From assembly GCA_017500935.1 (NCBI GenBank), contig JAFVXW010000029.1:203743-267742 (forward strand): a stretch of DNA of 64,000 nucleotides. Reading direction: 5' to 3'. Below the pieces are notes generated by a model that was not told where the DNA came from, did no database searches, and saw nothing but the letters and a program-made list of their open reading frames with translations. Below, in pieces: positions 43,346-52,621 of the stretch. The DNA comes from Lachnospiraceae bacterium. Its GTDB lineage: Bacteria; Bacillota; Clostridia; Lachnospirales; Lachnospiraceae. The position numbers were made by a program, and so were the translations under genes. Each line of letters begins with the position of its first letter. Position 1 is the stretch's first letter.

Positions 43346-44305
43346 ATGAATCTTTTGATTTTAAGCTGCGGCACCAGAAATAAGCTGGTTCGCTATTTTA
43401 AGCAAAACAGAGAGCTGATCGGCAAGGTGGTGGGAACGGACTGCAGCGAACATGCACCGGCTCTGTATGAGACCGACAGTCATTATATTGTCCCCCGCAT
43501 GAAGGAGCCCGGCTATCTGCAGGTGATTCTGGATATCTGCAAAAAAGAACAGATTGACGCGGTGCTTCCTTTGCAGGAGGATGAACTGTATCTGATCGCC
43601 TGCAACAGGGAACTGTTTACGAAAGAAGGTATCACACCGATCATTTCAGAGGCAGAGTCCATCGAGCTTTGCCGTGACAAATATGCGTTTTTTACCTATA
43701 TGCGTCAAAAGAACATTCCGGTGATGATGACCTGCAGCGGATATGAAGAGTTTAAAGAATGTCATGCGCGCGGAGAAATCGATTTTCCTGTGTTTGCCAA
43801 GCCCTGCCGCGGTGCGGGCAGCGTGGGGATCAGCAAAGTGGATCATCAGGAACTTTTGGAAGTGCTCTGCAAATACAGTGAAGAGGACATGATCATCCAG
43901 CAGTTTGCAGATGGGGAAGAATATGGTGTGGATGTGTATGTGGACATGATCAGTCATGAGCCTACAGCCATTTTTACCAAAAAGAAGCTGCGCATGCGTG
44001 CCGGTGAGACGGAAAAATCCGTATCTGTCAAGGATGAAAAGCTGTTTGCACTGATCAAAGAGACGGTTTCTGTGCTGCAGCTGGCCGGTCCCATTGATAT
44101 GGATGTGTTCTGTGTGGACGGTAAGTATTATATTTCCGAGATCAATCCCCGCTTTGGCGGCGGTTATCCGCATGCCTATGAATGCAGTGTGAATTTCCCG
44201 GAATACATTGCGAATAATATCGCGGGAAAAGAAAATCCCGTGACCATCGGCGCTTATAAAGAAGGAGCTGTCATGCTCAAATATACGGATCTGATGATTC
44301 TGTAA
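43346..44305 (+). CDS. ATP-grasp ligase
   Basis: The 319-residue protein has a PurK/CarB-like three-domain ATP-grasp: a Rossmann start (NLLILSCGTRNKLVRYFKQN), the ATP loop FPVFAKPCRGAGSVGISKV and the metal site GPIDMDVFCVDGKYYISEINPRFGGGYP. Such enzymes join a carboxylate to an amine or thiol using ATP. With the decarboxylase 5 bp upstream supplying an amine, and the dehydrogenase an acid, a small amide product is a reasonable inference. The real substrates cannot be named. Confidence 0.9.
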   Translation: MNLLILSCGTRNKLVRYFKQNRELIGKVVGTDCSEHAPALYETDSHYIVPRMKEPGYLQVILDICKKEQIDAVLPLQEDELYLIACNRELFTKEGITPIISEAESIELCRDKYAFFTYMRQKNIPVMMTCSGYEEFKECHARGEIDFPVFAKPCRGAGSVGISKVDHQELLEVLCKYSEEDMIIQQFADGEEYGVDVYVDMISHEPTAIFTKKKLRMRAGETEKSVSVKDEKLFALIKETVSVLQLAGPIDMDVFCVDGKYYISEINPRFGGGYPHAYECSVNFPEYIANNIAGKENPVTIGAYKEGAVMLKYTDLMIL

Positions 44306-44317
44306 GACAACATAAAT

Positions 44318-44376
44318 AAGCCGCATATCGGCAGAGGTATCACAAAAAGTGAGATACCGCCGATATGCGGCTTTTA
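44318..44376. terminator. Long bidirectional hairpin terminator
   Basis: A 15-bp outer stem (44318-44332 with 44359-44373) extends into an inner GGTATC/GATACC stem and is followed by TTTT. It serves the convergent ATP-grasp and PseI-like genes. Confidence 0.9.
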
Positions 44377-44398
44377 TGTTTGATCGAAAAGGGGAGCT

Positions 44399-45451
44399 TT
44401 ATTTACAGATCATCTCCCAGGCAAGCGGTGTGCCTCTCTTTACATCGCAGGCTGCGGTTTTGCCAAGCACCTCTTCGTAGTACATGGTATGCAGGCCGTG
44501 GCCGGGACGGATGGAACGGATATTTTCAGGAGTCAGAATTTCACCGGCGCGGATATCCTTTACCACAAAGAGGGAACGGGAACCGCTGCGTTCCTTTACC
44601 TGTTTTTCGGTAAGTTTGTATTCGGAATTGCCAAGTGCTTTTTCCAGAATGCGGATGTTATCCACCATTTCCTTAAATTCAGCGGGTTCCATGGAGAATG
44701 CGCCGTCGGGGCCGCCGTCAGCGCGCCGCAGGGTCAGGTGTTTTTCTACCATTTTGATGCCGAAGGGAACAGCGCCCACGGGAACCACGCTGCCCATGGA
44801 ATGATCGGAAAGGCCCATGATGCAGTTGTATTTTTCCTGTAAGGTGGGGATCATGCGCAGGTTGATCTCTTCGTAGGGACAGGGGTATGCAGAGACGCAT
44901 TTTAACAGGATCACCTGATCATTGCCTTCTTCGCGGCATATCTGCATGGCGCGGTCGATATCCTCGATATGGGCAACGCCGGTGGCAAAGATAACGGGCT
45001 TTTGCAGCGCGGCGATTTTACGGATCAGCGGAATGTCGTTGATCTCATAGGAAGCCACCTTGTAGGCGGGCATATTGCAGGAGGTCATAAAGTCCACGGA
45101 AGCAAAATCAAAGGGAGAGGAGAAGCATTCCAGACCGATTTTGTTGGCTTCCTCCATCAGACGGGGCTGCCAGTCCCAGGGGGTGGCAGCTTCCTGATAA
45201 AGCTTATATTCGGTCATGCCGTCCCAGAGTCCGCCGTGGATCTGGAAATATTCGTTGTCACAGTCCAAAGAAAGACTGTCTGCGGTGTAGGTCTGCAGCT
45301 TGATGGCGTCAGCGCCCGCCTCTTTGGCAGCGTGGACAAGCTCGATGGCTCTGTGAAAGTCCTGATTATGGTTGCCGGACATTTCTGCCACGCAGAAACA
45401 GGGATGGCCTTCGCCGACCCATTTGTTGCCGATCTTAAATTCTTTTTTCAT
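44399..45451 (-). CDS. pseI: Pseudaminic-acid-type synthase (NeuB/PseI family)
   Basis: The 350-residue protein has a NeuB-type TIM barrel and a C-terminal SAF (antifreeze-like) domain. FCVAEMSGNHNQDFHRA, ADAIKLQTYTADSLSLD, CFSSPFDFASVDFM and MGLSDHSMGSVVPVGAV match the PseI branch more closely than NeuB. The SAF part begins GSRSLFVVKDIRAGEILTPENIRSIRPGHGL. These enzymes condense phosphoenolpyruvate with a hexosamine to make a nonulosonic acid. The cytidylyltransferase gene lies just upstream and is read the same way. Confidence 0.88.
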   Translation of the reverse strand: MKKEFKIGNKWVGEGHPCFCVAEMSGNHNQDFHRAIELVHAAKEAGADAIKLQTYTADSLSLDCDNEYFQIHGGLWDGMTEYKLYQEAATPWDWQPRLMEEANKIGLECFSSPFDFASVDFMTSCNMPAYKVASYEINDIPLIRKIAALQKPVIFATGVAHIEDIDRAMQICREEGNDQVILLKCVSAYPCPYEEINLRMIPTLQEKYNCIMGLSDHSMGSVVPVGAVPFGIKMVEKHLTLRRADGGPDGAFSMEPAEFKEMVDNIRILEKALGNSEYKLTEKQVKERSGSRSLFVVKDIRAGEILTPENIRSIRPGHGLHTMYYEEVLGKTAACDVKRGTPLAWEMICK

Positions 45452-45477
45452 AGAAATCTCCGTTTCGGATGCCGGTT

Positions 45478-46170
45478 TTAAGCTTTTGCCAGCATCTTTT
45501 TATATTTTAATTCTGCGATCTCCCAGTCGTCGGGGGAGTCGATATCCTGCACTTCCAGTTCGCTCATGATCATGGGAACCATGTTGGGCATATCGGTGGT
45601 CTGATATTTGTAAAAAGGCGCGGTACGGCAGAAATAGAACTGACCGCAGTCATGATAGTAGGGCTCTAAATCCTGAGAACGTGTCTGGGCATGTTCCGGC
45701 CATTTCATACGCAGCTGACCTTCTTCATTTAAGATCATGCAGCGCTGGGGCGGGAAAGAAAATGCAACCACGGGCATAACGGAATCTGCGGTGTCAAGCA
45801 GTGCTCTGGCATCCTGCAGTTTCTTTGCGGTGACAAAGGGCGCGGTGGGATAAATGCAGCAGAAGGTTTCAAATTCTCTGCCGGTTTCGCGGTACTGACC
45901 GAGCACCTCTCTTAAAACGTCGTCCATGGTGGCATAGTCGTTGGCATTTTCAGAGCTTCTCATAAAGGGAACGCTGGCACCGGCTTTGCGGGCGATCTCT
46001 GCAATCTGTTCGTCGTCGGTAGAAACCATGACTTCGTCAAAAATGCCGGAAGAAAGGGCAGCCTGAATGGAATATTCGATGATGGGTCTGCCGCAGAAAT
46101 TTTTTATATTTTTATGAGGAATGCGCTTGCTTCCTCCTCTTGCCGTGATGATGGCGATTGCTTTTTCCAT
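45478..46170 (-). CDS. pseF: CMP-nonulosonic acid cytidylyltransferase (PseF/NeuA family)
   Basis: The 230-residue protein starts EKAIAIITARGGSKRIPHKNIKNFCGRPII, the nucleotide-binding signature of CMP-sugar synthetases. VMVSTDDEQIAEIA, FCCIYPTAPFVTAK and RSQDLEPYYHDCGQFYFC fit PseF-type enzymes. It activates the product of the adjacent PseI-like enzyme with CTP. ATG 46170 is preceded by AAGGAGG; the longer start at 46206 is not needed. The GT52-like gene diverges from it across about 236 bp. Confidence 0.9.
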   Translation of the reverse strand: MEKAIAIITARGGSKRIPHKNIKNFCGRPIIEYSIQAALSSGIFDEVMVSTDDEQIAEIARKAGASVPFMRSSENANDYATMDDVLREVLGQYRETGREFETFCCIYPTAPFVTAKKLQDARALLDTADSVMPVVAFSFPPQRCMILNEEGQLRMKWPEHAQTRSQDLEPYYHDCGQFYFCRTAPFYKYQTTDMPNMVPMIMSELEVQDIDSPDDWEIAELKYKKMLAKA

Positions 46171-46406
46171 GTGTAAAAACCTCCTTGCCCTGTCGGTTGG
46201 CGACAATAGGCTTAGTTTAAGTATATCGGATCGTTTCCATAAGTCAAGGTGCTTGTTTTTCGGAATTTATGGTGATATGATGTTGGTTAGATACCGGGGG
46301 CAAAAGTGCGGAGCACGGAGCAATCCGTCAGGTATTTATTTATACTGATGCAGTCAGAGGCAGAAGGTTTTGCCGACGGTCTGGAAATATAGAAAAGAGT
46401 TCATTT

Positions 46407-47480
46407 ATGAAAGAAAGAATTTACGTTTGCCATACTTTTTACCACGCCTATGTGTCCTGCTTAAAGGAACTGGCGCTGCCCAGGGAAAAACAGGGAAAGG
46501 CGACACTGGTCTTAAGCACCATGTCCAATAATTTCGGCAATCTGAAAGAGCGCGCCGAAAAGTCGGGGCTTTTTGAAGCGGTTTATATGTTTGATGAAAA
46601 AGAAGCGTCCTTTTTCCCGCAGCTGGAAAAATACCATAAGGACCGCGGCAATATTGTGATCAATATGTTGGCGCGTATTGTGTATACCAAGCTTCTGGGT
46701 AAGCTGCAGCAGCCCTATGTGCCGGTGGATTTTAAAGAATATAAGGACATTTATGTGTTCTGTGATTCCGATCCCATCGGTTATTATCTGAGCTATAAAA
46801 AGATCCCTTATCATGCGGTGGAGGATGGTCTGAACTGTATTCAGTATTATGACACCGCCCGCTATGACAACCGCGGTCATTTTGAATTTAAGGCATGGAT
46901 GTCCTCAAAAAATCTGATCTTTATCCAGAACGGTTACGGCAAGTATTGTCTGGATATGGAGATCAATGATCTGAGTGTGGTTCCTTACCCTTGTGACAAG
47001 TATATCGAAGTGCCCAGAGCTGCGCTGGTGGACCGTCTGACAGAGGCAGACAAGGATATTCTGATCCATATGTTCATTGAAAATATGGATGAGCTGCAAA
47101 AGAAGCTGGACTGCGGTGCCAGAAACAAGGTGCTGGTGCTTTCTGAACCCTTGTGTGATATGGACACCAGAAAACAGATCTTTTCTGATATTATCGAAGA
47201 ATACGGTGTGATCGACGGGGAGAAAGCCCAGATTCTGATCAAGCCCCATCCCAGGGATATTCTGGATTACACAAAGGAATTTTCACAGCATATCGTGCTG
47301 GACGGAAAGTTCCCGATGGAAATTCTGAATTTTATTCCGAATCTGAAGGTGCGCAGGGCGGTTTCCGTGCTGACTGTGCCCAAGGGAATTCAGTTTGCGG
47401 AGGAAATCCTGTTTTTGGGCGAAGACTTTATGGACCGATATGAAGAACCCAGCCTGCACCGTCAGAATGAACAGATTTAA
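46407..47480 (+). CDS. GT52-like CMP-sialic acid transferase
   Basis: The 357-residue protein resembles the GT52 / polysialyl-type transferase group. It starts ERIYVCHTFYHAYVSCLKE, and has IYVFCDSDPIGYYLSYKKIPYHAVEDGLN, then the donor-site motif ILIKPHPRD and a downstream FPMEILNF. It would move the CMP-activated acid made by PseI/PseF onto a surface glycan. It has no signal or membrane segment. It is divergent from the pseF gene and close to the membrane protein at 47496. Confidence 0.82.
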   Translation: MKERIYVCHTFYHAYVSCLKELALPREKQGKATLVLSTMSNNFGNLKERAEKSGLFEAVYMFDEKEASFFPQLEKYHKDRGNIVINMLARIVYTKLLGKLQQPYVPVDFKEYKDIYVFCDSDPIGYYLSYKKIPYHAVEDGLNCIQYYDTARYDNRGHFEFKAWMSSKNLIFIQNGYGKYCLDMEINDLSVVPYPCDKYIEVPRAALVDRLTEADKDILIHMFIENMDELQKKLDCGARNKVLVLSEPLCDMDTRKQIFSDIIEEYGVIDGEKAQILIKPHPRDILDYTKEFSQHIVLDGKFPMEILNFIPNLKVRRAVSVLTVPKGIQFAEEILFLGEDFMDRYEEPSLHRQNEQI

Positions 47481-47495
47481 GTGAGGTACAAATCG

Positions 47496-48218
47496 ATGTC
47501 TGTAATGAGAAAACGTTATGTGATCCGGCTTGTGTGCCGGATTCTGATCCTGCTTGCAGGTACTTATATGTGTCTGGCACATCCGGAAAAATTCGTTGTA
47601 TTGGATGGAATGAATTTTTTCAGGAAGATCACGATATTTCATGTGCTCTGGCTTATCTGGGTATTCGATATGCTGCAGCAGATTATTCCCTTAAAAAACA
47701 AAATTCCGCTGGGTTCCCAGAAGCTGTTTGCAAACCGCTTCAAACCGATCCGGGATAAGATCAACTATGAAGCACTGCGTCAGTATGTGGTGACCACCAC
47801 CAAAGCAGCGTACAAGGTCTTTATTTTATGGTGCCTTTTACTGGCAGTGATCGGCGTTTTACATAGAGTGGGCGTTCTCAATGATATGTGGCTGTTTTGG
47901 ATCTCCCTTGTTTTTTATGTATGTGACCTGATCTGCGTGCTGATCTGGTGCCCGTTCCGGCTGATGATGAAGACACGCTGCTGTACCACCTGCCGTATTT
48001 TTAACTGGGATCACTGGATGATGTTTTCCCCTCTGATGTTTGCGGGAGGATTTTACTGCATGTCTCTGTTTGTTCTGGCATCTGTGGCATGGCTTGTATG
48101 GGAGCTGTGCGTGATGATGTATCCGGAGCGTTTCTGGGAGCAGTCCAATTCCGCACTGAAATGTTCTGAGTGTACGGATAAGCTCTGTACCCAGTATTGT
48201 CAGAAGCTTCGCAAATAG
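47496..48218 (+). CDS. Cysteine-rich membrane protein of unknown function
   Basis: The 240-residue protein has about five membrane helices and several Cys. Cys pairs occur in RCCTTCRIFNWDHWMMF and in the tail CSECTDKLCTQYCQKLRK, which could bind a metal or cluster. I recognise no named family. ATG 47496 is preferred to the start at 47481, which abuts the previous stop; GTGAGG lies upstream. It is probably expressed with the GT52-like gene. Confidence 0.7.
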   Translation: MSVMRKRYVIRLVCRILILLAGTYMCLAHPEKFVVLDGMNFFRKITIFHVLWLIWVFDMLQQIIPLKNKIPLGSQKLFANRFKPIRDKINYEALRQYVVTTTKAAYKVFILWCLLLAVIGVLHRVGVLNDMWLFWISLVFYVCDLICVLIWCPFRLMMKTRCCTTCRIFNWDHWMMFSPLMFAGGFYCMSLFVLASVAWLVWELCVMMYPERFWEQSNSALKCSECTDKLCTQYCQKLRK

Positions 48219-48230
48219 ACGGAGGATGTC

Positions 48231-49621
48231 ATGAACAAACTGCTTTCTTTATTCCGGCCCAGAAAAGATATCGATATGACACAGGGGGCGATCGTGCCGC
48301 ATCTTCTGCGTTTTGCGTTTCCGCTGCTTTTGGGAAATCTGTTTCAGCAGTTTTACAATACGGTGGATTCCTGGGTGGTCGGCAATTATGTTTCCAAGGA
48401 AGCTTTTGCAGCGGTTGGTTCCGTAGGTCCCATTACCAATGTGCTGATCGGCTGCTTTATGGGACTGGCAAGCGGTGCCGGTGTGGTGATCTCACAGTAT
48501 TACGGTGCCAGACAGCATGAAAAAGTCAGCCAGACCGTACATACTTCGATTGTCATGACTCTGGTGATGGGCGTTGTGCTTTCCATTCTGGGCGTTATTG
48601 TTTCCCCGCTTCTTCTGCAGTTTATGAAAACACCGGAAAGTGTTATGCCGGAAGCAACTGCTTATCTGCGTATTTATTTTGCCGGTGTCATGGGTCTGAT
48701 GATCTATAATATGGGCTCCGGTATCCTGCGTGCAGTGGGGGATTCCCAGCGTCCTTTTATTTCCTGATGTGTTCTGCGCTGCTCAATATTGTGCTGGATC
48801 TTGTGTTTGTTCTCGGGCTTGGCATGGGGGTGGAAGGCGTTGCGCTGGCAACGGTGATCGCGCAGGCGGTTTCTGCGCTTTTGGTGCTGCGGACATTGTT
48901 TCAGTCTGATTCCTGTATACAGCTATTCCTTAACCGGCTGAAATGTCATTTCGATGTGTTAAAACAGGTGGTGCAGGTGGGAATTCCGGCAGCGATCCAG
49001 ATGATGGTGCTGAGCTTTTCCAATATTTTTGTACAGTCCTATATCAACTATTTCGGCGACAACTGCATGGCAGGGTGGGCTGCTTACAATAAGATCGACA
49101 TGTTTATGTTCCTGCCCATGCAGTCCATTTCCCTGGCTTCCACTACCTTTGTGGGACAGAATATGGGAATCGGACAGCGAAAAAGAGCCAGACAGGGTGT
49201 CACCATTGCTGTCTGGATGACGATGGTGATCACGGTTGCGATCATGATCCCGGTGGTGGCCTGCGCGCCGTATCTGGTGGGATTTTTCAACAGCGATCCC
49301 GAAGTCATTACCTTTGGAACAATGTTTCTTCGCTACATTGCGCCGTTTTATATCATCTGCTGTGTGAATCAGATTTACTTCGGTGCACTGCGCGGTGCGG
49401 GCAACACCAAGGTGCCCATGGTCATCATGCTTCTGACCTTTGTACTGCTGCGCCAGATTTATATGTATATTATGGCGAATTTCATCTCCAATACCCTGAT
49501 TCCGGTGGCATTCGGATATCCGGTAGGATGGATCGCATGTACCATACTGACATTTACCTATTATCATAAGGTACCCTGGGATCAGAAAAAGCTGATTCAG
49601 GTTGCAAATATAGAAGAATAA
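48231..49621 (+). pseudogene. MATE-family efflux protein broken by one -1 frameshift
   Basis: The first frame (48231-48767, 178 residues) shows the MATE start (IVPHLLRFAFPLLLGNLFQQFYNTVDSWVVG, in parts) and ends IRAVGDSQRPFIS at a TGA. The second frame (48767-49621, 284 residues) continues CSALLNIVLDLVFVLGLGM and runs to the normal end. The join lies at 48759-48764 in the T-rich ATTTCC. One extra T would read FIFLMCSALL, the family sequence. Together they make a full twelve-helix sodium/proton-drug antiporter. The cause may be sequencing error, a recent mutation or slippage at a short T-run. Confidence 0.85.
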
Positions 49622-49626
49622 AAAGA

Positions 49627-49661
49627 AAAAGGCAGACAGGCAGTGTATCCGTCTGCCTTTT
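49627..49661. terminator. Rho-independent terminator after the MATE gene
   Basis: AAAAGGCAGAC pairs perfectly with GTCTGCCTTTT around a 13-nt loop. Confidence 0.88.
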
Positions 49662-49689
49662 CCAAAAATCCGCCAAAGGAGTTGGGATC

Positions 49690-51843
49690 ATGAAACTGTT
49701 CCAAATGCTTGATCAGGAATTAAAAAAAGAGCCGGCAGGTACATATGCGCCTTACTACTACCGGTATCTGGGATATAAAGAAAAGCTTTCTGCGTCTCCG
49801 GCAGTGTTTCGGGCAAACGGCATTTATGCGCTGTTTGCACAAAGCAGACCGGTTATTTTGAAAAATGAGCTGATTGCCGGAAATCTGCGCTGTCTGTACT
49901 GTGAGAAGGAGCCGCTTACGCTGGAATACAGTAAAAAAATGACAGAAACCTTCGGGGAGCGCACTTTTATCACCAATAAGGATCACTATGCACCGGATTA
50001 TGCCCATATTCTGCGTGTGGGTGTTCCCGGAATGATCAAAGAGATCGATGCTTCCTGTGAAAAATACAAAGAAGATGCCGACAGAATCGAAACCCTGCGG
50101 GCGATGCGGCATGCGCTTTGCGGATTTTTACAGATGATCGAAAACTATGCGGCTGCCGCAGAGGCTGCAAAAAGCGCTTTGCTGAATGGCTTGGCCGGTG
50201 ATTCGACCGGTGATTTGGCTGGTGATGCAGCCGGTGATTGCGACAGACTGCAGTTTATCGCTGATAATTGCAGGGCGCTGCTGGCGGGAGCGCCGCAGAC
50301 CTTTGCCCAGGCGCTGCAGCTGGTGTGGTTTTGCCACAATGCTTTTTTGATGGAAGGGCGTTATGCCATGGCGTTGGGGCGCATGGATCAGTATCTGTAT
50401 CCGTTTTACGAAAAGGACCTGCGTGACGCTGCTGTGACGGACGGACAGGTTATTGAGCTTTTGGAGAATGTCTTTATCCGGCTGCAGAATGATGTGGTCA
50501 ATATATGTATCGGCGGGCAGAATCCGGCAGGAGAATGTCAGGTAAACGGCTTAAGCCGCTGTATTTTAAAGGCAGTAGGAAACTGCAATGTGCCGGGACC
50601 GAATCTGTCATTGCGTTATACACAGAATACCCCGGAGGATTTTCTGGATGAGTGCTTAAAAACCATCGGAACAGGTCTGGGATATCCGGCGCTGATGAAT
50701 GATGATGTCAATATTGCGGCACTTAAAAAATACGGGTACGCGGAGGAGGATATTTACGACTACTGTATGGTGGGCTGCATCGAAAATTTCATTACCGGCA
50801 AGCAGCCGCCCTGGTCTGACGGACGTTTTGACACCCCGCGTTATCTGGATTATATCTTTTTTAACGGCATCAGCAAGACGAATCAGTCTGTGGGACTGGA
50901 TACCGGAGATGTGGAGCAGATTACTTCCATGGAAGAATTTATGGCTGTTTTTGAAAAGCAGCTGGCAGCCGGAGCAGATGAATACTGTGGACTGTTTTTC
51001 AAAAATAATGCTTCCATTGATCAGACCTATTATCCGGAGCCGTTTCTGTCCTGCTTCTGTCAGGACTGTATCGGCAGAGGACTGGACATCAACAACGGCG
51101 GCAGTATTTATCCTTCTGTACACGGGGCAGCGGTGATGGGAATTGCCACGACGGCAGACTCTCTGGCGGCCATTGAAAAGGTGGTTTTTGTGGATAAAAA
51201 AGCCACACTTACCGATATCAGACATGCGCTTGAGGCAGATTTTGAAGGGTATGACGAGCTTAGACAGCTGCTTTTGGAGGCACCCAAATATGGAAACAAC
51301 GATCCTTTTGCGGATAAGTATGCGGTCTGGTTTGTGGATTATCTGGCAGAACAGTTTGCAAAGTATCAGACCAGAGACGGCGGCGGCATTTATATTGCGG
51401 CGGCGGCCAATACCAGCAACATTTATGCGGGACAGGTGATCAATGCCACGCCCGACGGACGAAAACGGGGAGAGCCTTTGTCTGACGCGGCATCTCCCAC
51501 CTACGGCAGGGATGTGCGCGGCGCAACAGCGGTAATAAACAGTATCTCCAAACCGGACTATACAAAAGTTGCCTGCGGCTCTGTGGTCAACCAGAAATTT
51601 TCACCGTCCATGTTTGAAGGAGATAAGCTGATCAAACTGCGTGCCCTGATCCGTACTTATTTCAAAAAAGGCGGGCAGGAGATCCAGATCAATTCCACTT
51701 CCCGGCAGGTGCTGCAGGATGCGATGGAACATCCGGAAGCATATCAGAATCTGGTGGTGCGCGTGTCGGGATTCTCAGCTTTTTATGTCACACTTGAAAA
51801 GGCTGTGCAGCTGGATATCTTAAACCGCACCCAGCAGGAGTAG
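49690..51843 (+). CDS. Glycyl-radical enzyme of the pyruvate formate-lyase family, substrate unknown
   Basis: The 717-residue protein has the radical-site Gly in VRVSGFSAFYVTL near the C-terminus and the thiyl Cys in YCMVGCIENF. Between lie LQLVWFCHNAFLMEGRYAMALGRMDQYLYPFYEKDL (in parts) and MFEGDKLIKLRALIRTYFKKGG, both family-typical. The Cys loop reads GCIENF rather than the VSGCVE of dehydratases or the CC pair of PFL, so the reaction cannot be assigned. Residues about 168-184 are an insertion built from four 12-bp repeats. It starts behind AAAGGAG. The activating enzyme follows 4 bp after the stop. Confidence 0.92.
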   Translation: MKLFQMLDQELKKEPAGTYAPYYYRYLGYKEKLSASPAVFRANGIYALFAQSRPVILKNELIAGNLRCLYCEKEPLTLEYSKKMTETFGERTFITNKDHYAPDYAHILRVGVPGMIKEIDASCEKYKEDADRIETLRAMRHALCGFLQMIENYAAAAEAAKSALLNGLAGDSTGDLAGDAAGDCDRLQFIADNCRALLAGAPQTFAQALQLVWFCHNAFLMEGRYAMALGRMDQYLYPFYEKDLRDAAVTDGQVIELLENVFIRLQNDVVNICIGGQNPAGECQVNGLSRCILKAVGNCNVPGPNLSLRYTQNTPEDFLDECLKTIGTGLGYPALMNDDVNIAALKKYGYAEEDIYDYCMVGCIENFITGKQPPWSDGRFDTPRYLDYIFFNGISKTNQSVGLDTGDVEQITSMEEFMAVFEKQLAAGADEYCGLFFKNNASIDQTYYPEPFLSCFCQDCIGRGLDINNGGSIYPSVHGAAVMGIATTADSLAAIEKVVFVDKKATLTDIRHALEADFEGYDELRQLLLEAPKYGNNDPFADKYAVWFVDYLAEQFAKYQTRDGGGIYIAAAANTSNIYAGQVINATPDGRKRGEPLSDAASPTYGRDVRGATAVINSISKPDYTKVACGSVVNQKFSPSMFEGDKLIKLRALIRTYFKKGGQEIQINSTSRQVLQDAMEHPEAYQNLVVRVSGFSAFYVTLEKAVQLDILNRTQQE

Positions 51844-51847
51844 GCAA

Positions 51848-52615
51848 ATGAAGATAAATATTTCCAATATCCAGCATTTTTCGGTGGGAGACGGTGAGGG
51901 CATCCGGACAACGCTGTTTGTCAAAGGCTGTAATCTGCACTGTCCCTGGTGCCATAATCCTGAAAATCTGAGTTATGCGCCGGTGCAGCTGCATTATAAA
52001 AATACCGGAAAAACGCAAAGCTGCGGCAGATGCGTGGAAACAGCGGAGATTTTGCCGCAGCTTTTAGAAGACCGTGACTTTTTTGAGGAAAGCGGCGGAG
52101 GCGTTACCTTTTCCGGCGGTGAGATCATGCTGCAGGCAGAGGCCGCGGCAGAGCTGGCAGCACTTTTGAAGCAGGAAGGTGTTTGTGTCCTGATTGATAC
52201 CGCAGGCTGTGTTTCTTATCAGGAATTTGAAAAATTAAATGGTCTTGTCGGGGGATATCTGTTTGACGTTAAGACTGCAGATGCAGAAAAATACCGGCAG
52301 ATCGGAGGAAAACTGGAACTGGTGGCGGAGAATCTGCAGCGGCTGCTGGCAGATAAACAGAATGTGACGGTGAGAATTCCGCTGATCCCGGAGTTTAATA
52401 CGGATACAGATTCCATTGCGGGAATTTGCAGCATGCTTTCGGCGATGGGGATCAAAAAAGTGGAGCTTTTGCCCTTTCACCGGCTTGGAAGCGGCAAATA
52501 TGAGGCACTTGACATGGTTTATGCCTACAAGGACTGCAAACCGTTGTCAAAAGAGAGTCTTGCAGAGATCAGGGCAATGTATGAGACTTGTTTTGAAGTG
52601 AAAATGGAAGGGTGA
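51848..52615 (+). CDS. Glycyl-radical enzyme activating enzyme, radical SAM
   Basis: The 255-residue protein has FSVGDGEGIRTTLFVKGCNLHCPWCHNPE with the CxxxCxxC cluster site, then CGRCVET (a reduced accessory region) and VTFSGGEIMLQ (SAM motif). It uses an iron-sulfur cluster and S-adenosylmethionine to generate the radical Gly of its partner. The usual two-cluster ferredoxin insert is much reduced. Its place 4 bp after the enzyme gene fixes the partner. Confidence 0.94.
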   Translation: MKINISNIQHFSVGDGEGIRTTLFVKGCNLHCPWCHNPENLSYAPVQLHYKNTGKTQSCGRCVETAEILPQLLEDRDFFEESGGGVTFSGGEIMLQAEAAAELAALLKQEGVCVLIDTAGCVSYQEFEKLNGLVGGYLFDVKTADAEKYRQIGGKLELVAENLQRLLADKQNVTVRIPLIPEFNTDTDSIAGICSMLSAMGIKKVELLPFHRLGSGKYEALDMVYAYKDCKPLSKESLAEIRAMYETCFEVKMEG

Positions 52616-52621
52616 TTAAAA

